From Clostridiales bacterium (GTDB taxonomy: Bacteria > Bacillota > Clostridia > Oscillospirales > Oscillospiraceae): a stretch of DNA of 5,128 bases. The position numbers and the translations under genes were made by a program. Below the pieces are notes generated by a model. The model did not search any database and was not told the origin of the DNA. It worked only from the letters and a program-made list of their open reading frames with translations. Location: NCBI GenBank assembly GCA_019420945.1, contig JAHZGF010000070.1:1-5128 (forward strand). Direction: 5' to 3'. Every line of letters begins with the position of its first letter. The first letter of the stretch is position 1. Shown here one piece after another: positions 1-5,128 of this stretch.

Positions 1-311
1 AACTCGCAGCAGAACAAATCCTCCGGGGAATAGGCGTTGCTGTGCTCCGGGTCGGTATAGCCGTTCCAGAGATTGAAAGCAAGGCGGCACACCCGGACGG
101 TGCCGCTGGTCTGCCAGCCGCCGTGCATACCATCCGGTTCAATGCAATCCTGCTTGAAATCAAACATCTGGCGGATGTTTGCCCGCGTTTCCGGGGCAAT
201 CCCCATCACATAGAAAAAAGCCCGGTGGTAACAGTCGTTCCTCCGCGCCTCGCTCATCATATCTAAAAAGAAATCCCGGTGCTCCGGGGACGCAAAGCGG
301 ATATTGCTCAT
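1..311 (-). CDS. DUF6075 family protein, 5' portion (cut by left window edge)
   Basis: The ATG at 309-311 opens a frame that stays open to the window edge: 103 complete codons, no stop reached. The protein starts MSNIRFASPEHRDFF. It contains a Cys/His/aromatic-rich stretch (DCYHRAFFYVMGI, residues 26-38), a conserved-looking core (DFKQDCIEPDGMHGGWQTSG, residues 51-70), then VRVCRLAFNLWNG, and near the edge YSPEDLFCCE. From memory this matches the DUF6075 family, small proteins common in conjugative elements of Clostridia; their function is unknown. The start codon overlaps the virB4 stop as ATGA (A of ATG at 311, stop 308-310). A GAGGAGGTG ribosome site lies inside the virB4 tail, so translation is probably coupled. 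The complete family protein is somewhat longer, so only the C-terminus should be missing. There is no signal peptide or membrane segment, which suggests a cytosolic protein. Confidence 0.8.
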   Translation of the reverse strand, partial: MSNIRFASPEHRDFFLDMMSEARRNDCYHRAFFYVMGIAPETRANIRQMFDFKQDCIEPDGMHGGWQTSGTVRVCRLAFNLWNGYTDPEHSNAYSPEDLFCCE

Positions 312-2665
312 GCCAGCACCTCCTCGCCGCCGAATACACCTTCACCGGGCTTGGTGGTCATCAAGGCATAGAGCTTGGTGTCACGGGGGAACCGGTTGAT
401 GAACGGCACCAGGGCGCTGCCATACCGGATGAGGCCGCAGCCTGCGTCCGCATTGGTGACATAGCTCATCTGCTCATTGGAGATATTGAGGAGCTTCGCC
501 AGCTTTGCCCGGTCGGACGCCGCCTGGTTCAGCATGACGATGAACTCCGAGTTGGAGAGCATGGTGCTGGCCTGGACGGAATCCAAAAGGTACTCCACGT
601 TCTGGGTGATAGCAGTCGGGTAGGCCCCACGTTTTCTGAACTGCCGCCATGCGCTGTTAAAGAAAATGCCGCTTTGCTCATTCTCAAACATCACATGGAA
701 CTCGTCGATGAACACATGGGTGCGCTTGCCCCGTTTCCAGTTGAGGGTGACGCGGTTGAGGATCGTATCGGTGATGACCAGGGAACCGGCAGGCTTTAGC
801 TGCTCGCCCAGGCCGTGGATGTCGAACACCACATAGGGCTTGTTCAAATCAACCGTGCTTTCCCGGCCAAAGATGTCCAGGGAGCCGGTGGTGTACAGCT
901 CCAGGGAAAGGGCGATCTCCTTGGCCTTATCCTCCGGCTGCTCCAGCAGTTTTTGGCGCAGGTCGCAGAGGGTAGCCACCCTCCCGGCATTCTCCGCCTC
1001 CGGGTACACCAGGGCGGTGCAGCGGTCAATGATAGATTTGTGCTGCGGCCCCACGCCGCGCTTGTCGATCTGCTCAATAAGAGACATGACAAACTGGCTC
1101 TTTTCCACGATGGGGTTTTGCTCGCCGTAGCCCTCTACCATATACATGGCGTTGAGGCGGTCCTTGCCGCCCGCCACCAGATGGGCCACCGTCGCTTTTT
1201 CTCGCCCCAGGGCTTTGACCAATGCGCCAAATTCTCCCTCTGGATCGCAAATCAGGATGTCGTCATTGGCATAATCCGGGTGGAGCATAAGGAACGCAAT
1301 CAGCTCTTTGGCGCTGAAAGACTTGCCCGCGCCAGGTACGCCCAGCAGGAAGGCCGACTGGTTCAAGAGGTTCGCCTTGTTGCACATGATGAGATTGTGG
1401 GAAATGGCGTTCTCTCCAAAGTAAATGCCGCCTTTATCCTGGATTTCCTGTACCTTGAATGGAATGAATACCGCCAAACTCTCAGTAGTAAGGGTGCGAA
1501 AAGCATTGATTTTCCGCGCCCCGATGGGCAGGGCCGTGTTCAGGCCATCGAGCTGCTGGAACTTGAGCACCGCAAGCTGGCACATATGCTTTCGAGCCAC
1601 GGAGAGTACGGCTTCGGTGTCGCTGTCAAGCTGCTCTTTGGTATCGGCGGTGATAGCCAGGGTCATCACCGCGAACATCATCCGCTGGTCGCGGGTGGTG
1701 AGGTCGTCCAAAAACTCCTTGCTTTCTTTCCGCTGCAACTCCATGTCATAAGGAACCACGGCGCTGAAATTGTTGTTGGCATTCTGGCGGCGCTGCCAGT
1801 TGGTAATGTTGGTTTCCACACCCAGCAGGCGGTTTTCCACCTCCCGCACAGCTTCGTCCGTAGGCACCGGCACAATGTCGATGGAGAACATCAGATTGCG
1901 GTTGAAATCGGTAAGCTCCGTCACCATGTTGTCCTTAATATATGAGGCGTAGTCTTTCAGGAACAGCACCCGGCAGAACTTGTCGCCCAGCTTCAGATAG
2001 TCGCTGTTTTTCTCGATCCCGTCCGGGCAGATATAGTCCTTAAAGCTGTGGCCCCGCTTCATCATCTCGCGGGCATTGAAAACAAATTCGGATTCCTCGC
2101 CCTGGCGGTAGAAGTCGTGCAGGATACGCAGGCGCTCGGTGGCGTCCAGCTCCACGCACTTGGAGCCAAGGGCTGCAAAGTGGGAAATCAAGTCGGCCCC
2201 CACGCGGGCAAAGTAGGCGCGGGCCTCCTCGATGTCCTTCTTCACCACGGAGATGGTGATATACTTCTCCTGGGTAATGCCGTTGGCTCCGGTAGCCTTA
2301 TCCAGCAGCATTTGGTTGTACTCCTTACGGTACTCATCCCGGAAATCCCCCTGCATGGGCATGAGAATAGACGTTTCAAAGTTGGCCTTGTTCATACGGC
2401 GGTTGTTGATGGTGATTTTCGTCACCGCGCCGGAATCCAGGGAATTGAGCAGCTCCGAGTAGGTGAGGAACATGGATTCCTTATCCTCCCGGCTGGCCAC
2501 CAAGTAGTTGATGTCGCTGAATTTATAGGTTTTGGAAAACTTATTCCCCACAAGAAAAATACCGTCCGGCCAGATACGGCGGACGGGGATCACATCCTGC
2601 ACCTTCCGGGGGACGGTGTAGCGTTCCTTTTCCTGCTTGGACATGGTTTTGATGGTCTTAATCAT
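308..2665 (-). CDS. virB4: VirB4-like conjugal transfer ATPase (CD1110-type)
   Basis: This 785-residue cytoplasmic or membrane-associated ATPase energises type IV secretion assembly and substrate transfer. The N-terminal half (about residues 20-400) is the VirB4/TraE-type non-catalytic region. The C-terminal half is a P-loop domain. Walker A is GVPGAGKS at residues 442-449 (Lys448), and Walker B is HVFIDEF at residues 650-656 (Asp654, Glu655). A downstream TAITQNVEYLL segment carries Gln688, as expected for the RecA-like motif III. Length fits Gram-positive VirB4 proteins and all key residues are present, so it looks functional. The start MIKTIKTMSKQ is chosen because AAAGGAGG sits 6 bases upstream; it overlaps the end of prgI by 8 bases. 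The alternative Met8 lacks such spacing. The C-terminus overlaps the DUF6075 start by 4 bases. In this family the partners are VirB6/TrbL, PrgI and VirD4, all encoded immediately upstream. Confidence 0.96.
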   Translation of the reverse strand: MIKTIKTMSKQEKERYTVPRKVQDVIPVRRIWPDGIFLVGNKFSKTYKFSDINYLVASREDKESMFLTYSELLNSLDSGAVTKITINNRRMNKANFETSILMPMQGDFRDEYRKEYNQMLLDKATGANGITQEKYITISVVKKDIEEARAYFARVGADLISHFAALGSKCVELDATERLRILHDFYRQGEESEFVFNAREMMKRGHSFKDYICPDGIEKNSDYLKLGDKFCRVLFLKDYASYIKDNMVTELTDFNRNLMFSIDIVPVPTDEAVREVENRLLGVETNITNWQRRQNANNNFSAVVPYDMELQRKESKEFLDDLTTRDQRMMFAVMTLAITADTKEQLDSDTEAVLSVARKHMCQLAVLKFQQLDGLNTALPIGARKINAFRTLTTESLAVFIPFKVQEIQDKGGIYFGENAISHNLIMCNKANLLNQSAFLLGVPGAGKSFSAKELIAFLMLHPDYANDDILICDPEGEFGALVKALGREKATVAHLVAGGKDRLNAMYMVEGYGEQNPIVEKSQFVMSLIEQIDKRGVGPQHKSIIDRCTALVYPEAENAGRVATLCDLRQKLLEQPEDKAKEIALSLELYTTGSLDIFGRESTVDLNKPYVVFDIHGLGEQLKPAGSLVITDTILNRVTLNWKRGKRTHVFIDEFHVMFENEQSGIFFNSAWRQFRKRGAYPTAITQNVEYLLDSVQASTMLSNSEFIVMLNQAASDRAKLAKLLNISNEQMSYVTNADAGCGLIRYGSALVPFINRFPRDTKLYALMTTKPGEGVFGGEEVLA
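317..325 (-). promoter_or_regulatory. Ribosome binding site for the DUF6075 gene, inside virB4
   Basis: On the minus strand GAGGAGGTG precedes the ATG at 311 by 5 bases. It also encodes the Glu-Glu-Val near the virB4 C-terminus. It supports the ATGA-overlap start and translational coupling. Confidence 0.75.
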
Positions 2666-3071
2666 GCTTGGCCTCCTTTCGCTTGCTAAAGTGTTTCGGC
2701 TCCTGCCGGCGCTTTTTGCCGGGCCGCCCGGTTTGCAGCTCCTCGATGGTATCTTTCAGAGCCGCATAGTAGTAGTTGCTGTCCTCGAACTTAAACTCCT
2801 TCGGCTCCAGCATTTCCGAACGCAGCCACGCCCAGATAAATTGTTCCGCCGTCATGCCGTGGTAGGTGATGAACCCCAGCATGGCAAAGGGGGCCGCCCC
2901 CAAAATGCACATCCAGGACAGGGTTTCCACCCCAAAGTACGGGCGCAGGATAAAATAAAGGCCCACGGCCACGCCGCAGGCCAGCACCGAAAAAATGAAC
3001 TGCCGCATGGACAGTCCAAAGAACATACTCTCCGTGTAATTTCGGATTTCCCGGTTGATCTTGACTTCCAA
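2658..3071 (-). CDS. prgI: PrgI family conjugal transfer membrane protein
   Basis: A 137-residue small membrane protein of the PrgI family (VirB3-like position, encoded just before virB4 in Gram-positive type IV systems). The N-terminus MEVKINREIRNYTESMFFGL is the family's conserved opening. It is followed by two hydrophobic segments at about residues 25-42 and 51-70, then a soluble part with YYYAALKDTIEEL (residues 100-112) and a strongly basic tail (about 116-136). The start is a TTG codon (3069-3071), chosen because the conserved N-terminus begins exactly there and the GTGAGGTGA sequence lies just upstream. The next in-frame Met (residue 16) would cut into the conserved part. Only 4 bases separate it from the previous stop, and its own end overlaps virB4 by 8 bases, so coupling on both sides is likely. 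It probably anchors VirB4 at the membrane; that role is inferred from VirB3-VirB4 pairing in known systems. Confidence 0.92.
   Translation of the reverse strand: MEVKINREIRNYTESMFFGLSMRQFIFSVLACGVAVGLYFILRPYFGVETLSWMCILGAAPFAMLGFITYHGMTAEQFIWAWLRSEMLEPKEFKFEDSNYYYAALKDTIEELQTGRPGKKRRQEPKHFSKRKEAKHD
2672..2679 (-). promoter_or_regulatory. Ribosome binding site for virB4, within the end of prgI
   Basis: AAAGGAGG on the minus strand lies 6 bases before the ATG at 2665 and decides that start over the internal Met8. It is embedded in the Lys-Glu-Ala codons of the prgI tail, which favours coupled translation. Confidence 0.85.
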
Positions 3072-3075
3072 AATA

Positions 3076-3084
3076 TCACCTCAC
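3076..3084 (-). promoter_or_regulatory. Ribosome binding site for the TTG start of prgI
   Basis: GTGAGGTGA on the minus strand includes the last sense codons and the TGA stop of the 71-residue gene. Its 3' end is 4 bases before the TTG at 3071. It is weaker than the other sites here, and together with the TTG codon it suggests that prgI translation relies on ribosomes ending the gene upstream. Confidence 0.6.
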
Positions 3085-3291
3085 AATCACATCGCCGGTT
3101 TCCAGGTAAACAATGCTGCTCTTGGGAATATAGGCAAAGCCCAGCAGCCGATCGCCCACGGTAAAAATCTCGTCTGGAGCCGCTTTGGAGAAATGGCCCA
3201 CAATTCCCTTTTCAGCGGGCAGGTCGTAATCCTCCACCATTGGGATGGCGGTTCCATCAATCAAGTGCAGCACATAGGTTTGATAACGCAT
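3076..3291 (-). CDS. Small conserved-position protein of unknown function (71 aa)
   Basis: A 71-residue protein, MRYQTYVLHLIDGTAIPMVE at its start, that I do not recognise as a named family. It is real: AAGGAGG lies 7 bases before the ATG, it fills the gap between trbL and prgI exactly, and the strand and codon style match its neighbours. It has no signal peptide or hydrophobic segment long enough to span a membrane, so it should be cytosolic. The pattern of alternating hydrophobic residues (YVLHLIDGTAIPMV at 6-19, IFTVGDRLLGFAYIP at 42-56, SSIVYLETGDVIV at 58-70) suggests a small all-beta fold, perhaps a barrel of SH3 or Sm-like type. That is a guess from sequence pattern only. Position within the type IV operon suggests an accessory to mating-channel assembly or its regulation. 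Confidence 0.85.
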   Translation of the reverse strand: MRYQTYVLHLIDGTAIPMVEDYDLPAEKGIVGHFSKAAPDEIFTVGDRLLGFAYIPKSSIVYLETGDVIVR

Positions 3292-3298
3292 TTGTTTT

Positions 3299-3305
3299 CC
3301 TCCTT
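3299..3305 (-). promoter_or_regulatory. Ribosome binding site for the 71-residue gene
   Basis: AAGGAGG on the minus strand, 7 bases before the ATG at 3291, within the 16-base gap after the trbL stop. It is part of an A-rich stretch (GTAAAAAAGGAGG) that begins in the trbL stop codon. Confidence 0.85.
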
Positions 3306-3307
3306 TT

Positions 3308-4144
3308 TTACAGGCCCATCATCTCGCGCACCACGCGGTCGGCCATCTTTACTGCCCCCACTAAAACTAACATATTAAATACCAGCTCCCCGATATAGCT
3401 CCACACCTGCGTGACTGCCGCCGCGTTGGAGTCAATGGCAGGCGGGGACGCCGCAAACAGGGAAAAGATAATGCAGGCCAGCACAATGATGGCACCTTCC
3501 AGGCAGACAGCGGCATAGCTCTTGATAAAACTCTTGCCCACGTTTTGGGTCGGTTCCCCGGCGAAGGTGGAGAGAGGCACCGGCGCGATGGCCGTATATA
3601 AATAGAGCTTAAAAAACCGCCCGTAAACGGTCATTATCATAATGAAGCTGAGGACTGTAATGAACAGCCCGCCGATGAGCGTCACCGCCCAGAGGGGAAT
3701 GCTCTCGAAAAAGCCGCAGCTTTCCACCGCGTCAATGATTTCCTGTGGTAACACAGTCTGTTGGGCCGAACCAAAGCCCGCCGCATTCATGATGGTCGAA
3801 ACGAGGCCCTGGACGATATTAAAGAGGGCCATCATCAGCTCCAGCCCGTAGGTCACGACGCCCTTGGCAATGGCGAACCGGATAAACAGCTTCAGCGCGT
3901 GCTCCGGTTTCTTTACCTCGGCAAAGCTGCCGCAGGTGCGCATAACGCCCACCACAAAGAACAGCACCAAAAGCGCAAGACCGATGGCCCGCACCGCGTC
4001 GTGGATGTTGACAATGACGCCCCAGATGGAGCCGCCCTTAAACTGTTCCGGGCTTTGGGTGATGAGCTGCCAGATCTCGGACAGGTACTTGTTCCAGGTG
4101 TCGAGGGCATTTTGCAAATTTTGAACAACCCAGTTATCGGACAT
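3308..4144 (-). CDS. trbL: VirB6/TrbL-like conjugal transfer membrane protein (CD1112-type)
   Basis: A 278-residue polytopic membrane protein, the VirB6/TrbL-like channel component of Clostridia conjugative elements. The amphipathic N-terminus (MSDNWVVQNLQNALDTWNKY) is followed by hydrophobic segments at about residues 50-69, 97-118, 150-173, 178-194 (weak), 211-232 and 248-265. A conserved-looking cytoplasmic or loop stretch, PLSTFAGEPTQNVGKSFIKS, lies at 190-209. The C-terminus KMADRVVREMMGL is basic and amphipathic. The start is supported by AAAGGAGG 7 bases upstream of the ATG. It follows maff2 after a 74-base spacer holding a hairpin and precedes the 71-residue gene by 16 bases. In the families it resembles, the protein lines the inner-membrane translocation channel with VirB3/PrgI and VirB4. 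No truncation is visible. Assignment is by hydropathy pattern, remembered family sequence and context. Confidence 0.92.
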   Translation of the reverse strand: MSDNWVVQNLQNALDTWNKYLSEIWQLITQSPEQFKGGSIWGVIVNIHDAVRAIGLALLVLFFVVGVMRTCGSFAEVKKPEHALKLFIRFAIAKGVVTYGLELMMALFNIVQGLVSTIMNAAGFGSAQQTVLPQEIIDAVESCGFFESIPLWAVTLIGGLFITVLSFIMIMTVYGRFFKLYLYTAIAPVPLSTFAGEPTQNVGKSFIKSYAAVCLEGAIIVLACIIFSLFAASPPAIDSNAAAVTQVWSYIGELVFNMLVLVGAVKMADRVVREMMGL

Positions 4145-4151
4145 TCAACAA

Positions 4152-4159
4152 CCTCCTTT
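4152..4159 (-). promoter_or_regulatory. Ribosome binding site for trbL
   Basis: AAAGGAGG on the minus strand, 7 bases before the ATG at 4144 and 13 bases after the 3' arm of the maff2-trbL hairpin. Confidence 0.85.
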
Positions 4160-4164
4160 CCGGC

Positions 4165-4211
4165 AACGGTAAGGGGCAGGCCACCACGGGCCTGCCCCCC
4201 GCACTGCCGTT
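4165..4211 (-). other. Hairpin in the maff2-trbL spacer
   Basis: The arms GGGGCAGGCC (4173-4182) and GGCCTGCCCC (4189-4198) form a perfect 10-bp, almost all-G/C stem with a 6-base loop. An outer 5-bp pairing, AACGG (4165-4169) with CCGTT (4207-4211), can extend it across an asymmetric internal loop. It occupies most of the only sizeable spacer in the window. No U-run follows the stem on the minus-strand transcript (TTACCGTTG comes next), so it is not a standard intrinsic terminator. It may instead stabilise the 3' end of an upstream mRNA segment, mark a processing site, or weakly attenuate downstream genes. The pairing is seen in the sequence; the role is inference. Confidence 0.75.
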
Positions 4212-4218
4212 ATTAGAA

Positions 4219-4569
4219 TCAGCCGGTAATCAGGGTCAGAATCTCCTTCGCAAACGTAATGACAACGCCGCCGGCCAAGGTGAGAAAACCGTTGGCCCGC
4301 TGGCTGGGGTCGTGGGATTTGAGAGACAAGCCGATCTGTACCACGCCGAAGCCCAGCAGGATCATACCTACGGCGCGGATCAGGCCGAAGATGAAATCAC
4401 TAAGGTTGTTGATAACAGTCAACGGGTCGCTGGCAGCAAAGGCCGTAGTGGTGCAGCAGCACAGCATGAGCACCAGGGCCGCATAAACAGCAAAGGCGCT
4501 CCGGCTCTTTTTGCCCATGGGCAGGCTGCGGGTTTCTTTCTTCTTGTTTTCCTTCTTAATCAGTTTCAT
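4219..4569 (-). CDS. Maff2 family protein; small secreted/membrane, VirB2-pilin-like layout
   Basis: A 116-residue protein starting MKLIKKENKKKETRS. It has a long basic N-region, a hydrophobic core (about 25-39, ending LMLCCC) and an AFA-AS signal peptidase I-like site at residues 43-47. The mature part of about 71 residues has one hydrophobic segment (about 58-83), a short polar loop (KSHDPSQRANG, 84-94) and a second hydrophobic segment (about 95-114). The sequence resembles the Maff2 family found beside virD4 and trbL in clostridial conjugative elements. The layout is that of VirB2/TrbC pilins, but a pilin role is inference. The frame stays open upstream to an ATG at 4683. The start at 4569 is preferred because AAGGAGG lies 9 bases before it and because upstream codons lie over the virD4 gene. 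It overlaps virD4 by 14 bases. Met18 is a weaker alternative that would still keep the signal peptide. Confidence 0.88.
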   Translation of the reverse strand: MKLIKKENKKKETRSLPMGKKSRSAFAVYAALVLMLCCCTTTAFAASDPLTVINNLSDFIFGLIRAVGMILLGFGVVQIGLSLKSHDPSQRANGFLTLAGGVVITFAKEILTLITG

Positions 4570-5128
4570 TTTGGGTGTCCTCCTTAAATTGAAAGATATT
4601 CTCCATGTCCTCATCGGACAGAAGTTCGTAAAGGGTTTCCGGCTCCTGGATATTGGCAAGGTCGCCGGGGGTGAGGCGGCCAATGGTCATATCCGCCACG
4701 GCGTTTTCGGTGCCGCCGTGGGAATAGACGGGCGCGCCGCCATCGGTGGTGTACTTGATGTTGGGGTGCTTTAAGAGGTCATACTTTTCATCCATCAGCG
4801 GCGTTTCGCCACGGATAAAAAGCAGGGCCAGGTTGTTGTCCAGCATACGGACCTCATCGGGCGTCATCAGCTCCCGGCCCGTGATCTGGTTGTTGGTGGA
4901 GTAGCTGCCGGAATGCCCGGTGCTCTTACCGTAGGTGTCCAGCCAGAGGGTGCTTTTCCCCAGGTAGTTCTCGGAGATCAGCTTGTGGGTGGACGTTTCA
5001 TTGCCGCCCAGGTACAGAAATTCATCACAGTTGCCGATGATGGATTCCCATTGCTTTTCAAACAGCGCCTTGAGCTGGGCAATGTTCTGAATGATGATGG
5101 AAACGCTGATATTCCGGGAGCGCATGGT
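4556..5128 (-). CDS. virD4: VirD4-like type IV coupling protein, C-terminal part (CD1115-type; cut by right window edge)
   Basis: The last 190 codons of a TraG/VirD4-family coupling ATPase, which brings the relaxase-bound DNA to the secretion channel at the membrane. The fragment opens with TMRSRNISVSIIIQNIAQLK, the family's stretch around the conserved motif III Gln (fragment residue 14). It continues with IIGNCDEFLYLGG (29-41), GSYSTN (74-79), GRELMTPDEVRML (84-96) and LALLFIRGETP (100-110), all in the usual order for the C-terminal half of the nucleotide-binding domain. The Walker A and B motifs lie beyond the edge. The ATG at 5125 is an internal Met, not the start, since the frame is open to the edge and the motif order demands more protein upstream. 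The tail from about residue 161 is acidic and may contact the relaxosome (inference). The stop (4556-4558) lies inside maff2, giving a 14-base overlap. Confidence 0.94.
   Translation of the reverse strand, partial: TMRSRNISVSIIIQNIAQLKALFEKQWESIIGNCDEFLYLGGNETSTHKLISENYLGKSTLWLDTYGKSTGHSGSYSTNNQITGRELMTPDEVRMLDNNLALLFIRGETPLMDEKYDLLKHPNIKYTTDGGAPVYSHGGTENAVADMTIGRLTPGDLANIQEPETLYELLSDEDMENIFQFKEDTQNETD
4579..4585 (-). promoter_or_regulatory. Ribosome binding site that fixes the maff2 start
   Basis: AAGGAGG on the minus strand, 9 bases before the ATG at 4569, inside the 3' end of the virD4 gene. It decides between this start and the ATG at 4683, which would add 38 residues of non-signal-like sequence. 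Confidence 0.85.

Larger units (their letters stand above)
1..5128 (-). mobile_element. Interior of an integrative conjugative element: type IV secretion gene cluster (Tn1549/CTn-like)
   Basis: Seven co-directional genes encode a VirD4-like coupling protein, Maff2, VirB6/TrbL-like protein, a small unknown protein, PrgI, VirB4-like ATPase and DUF6075, in that transcription order. This set and order are typical of conjugative transposons of Clostridia related to Tn1549 and the C. difficile CTn elements. Intergenic gaps are 4 to 74 bases and several genes overlap, so the block is probably one transcript whose promoter lies beyond the right edge. No integrase, relaxase, att site or terminal repeat is inside the window, so the element's limits and its present mobility cannot be judged. 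None of the visible conjugation genes is frameshifted or interrupted. Confidence 0.9.

Noticed and set aside
179..799. Plus-strand open frame of 206 codons
   Set aside because: It runs antisense across the virB4/DUF6075 junction and shows no family motif; it is a shadow of the real genes.
815..1945. Long open frame of 376 codons on the plus strand
   Set aside because: It lies wholly antisense to virB4, whose frame has intact Walker motifs and a good ribosome site. The translation is rich in His, Gly and Leu with no recognisable domain, as expected of the complement of G/C-rich coding sequence.
2048..2689. Plus-strand open frame of 213 codons
   Set aside because: It is antisense to the N-terminal part of virB4 and the end of prgI, and its composition is typical of a shadow frame.
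4165..4211. Rho-independent terminator between maff2 and trbL
   Set aside because: The stem is strong, but no U-run follows it on the transcribed strand, and the operon continues with a good ribosome site 13 bases later. It is kept as a hairpin of unknown role.
4570..4683. N-terminal extension of maff2 to the ATG at 4683
   Set aside because: It would add 38 residues with no signal-like character lying inside virD4. The ATG at 4569 has a strong ribosome site and gives a normal secretion signal.
4556..5125. Complete 189-residue protein starting at the ATG at 5125
   Set aside because: The frame is open to the window edge, and the sequence matches the C-terminal motifs of a much longer VirD4 protein, so this Met is internal.
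1..5128. CRISPR arrays, tRNA or rRNA genes, insertion sequences, attachment sites, antiphage cargo
   Set aside because: No repeat arrays, tRNA-like folds, transposase genes or terminal inverted repeats were seen on reading. The window is filled by conjugation genes.

Overview
The window is an interior piece of an integrative conjugative element (ICE, conjugative transposon) of the Tn1549 / Clostridioides difficile CTn type. It carries part of the type IV secretion (mating-channel) operon. The host is most likely a gut Clostridia member (Lachnospiraceae or Oscillospiraceae-like). This rests on the protein families (PrgI, Maff2, CD1110-type VirB4, CD1112-type VirB6/TrbL, CD1115-type VirD4, DUF6075), strong AGGAGG ribosome binding sites and G/C-rich third codon positions. 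The species cannot be named from this sequence.

All seven genes lie on the minus strand, so transcription runs from right to left. In transcription order they are: the 3' end of a virD4-like coupling-protein gene (5128-4556, cut by the right edge); maff2, a small secreted or membrane protein (4569-4219); a 74-base spacer with a perfect 10-bp hairpin; a virB6/trbL-like polytopic membrane protein (4144-3308); a 71-residue protein of unknown function (3291-3076); a PrgI-family membrane protein with a TTG start (3071-2658); a virB4-like ATPase (2665-308); and the 5' part of a DUF6075 gene (311-1, cut by the left edge). Coding density is nearly complete. Several genes overlap by 4 to 14 bases, and each ribosome binding site lies at the end of the preceding gene or in a short spacer. 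This indicates one polycistronic, partly translationally coupled unit. No promoter is visible.

By family knowledge the genes work together as follows. VirD4 receives the relaxase-DNA complex at the membrane. VirB4 powers assembly or transport. VirB6/TrbL and PrgI form the inner channel. Maff2 has the layout of a VirB2-like pilin (signal peptide, hydrophobic segment, short polar loop, hydrophobic segment), although that role is inference. Relaxase, cell-wall hydrolase, integrase, accessory cargo and element ends all lie outside the window. I found no clearly new system. The less-described parts are the DUF6075 gene coupled to virB4, the 71-residue protein, the Maff2 pilin question and the maff2-trbL hairpin.
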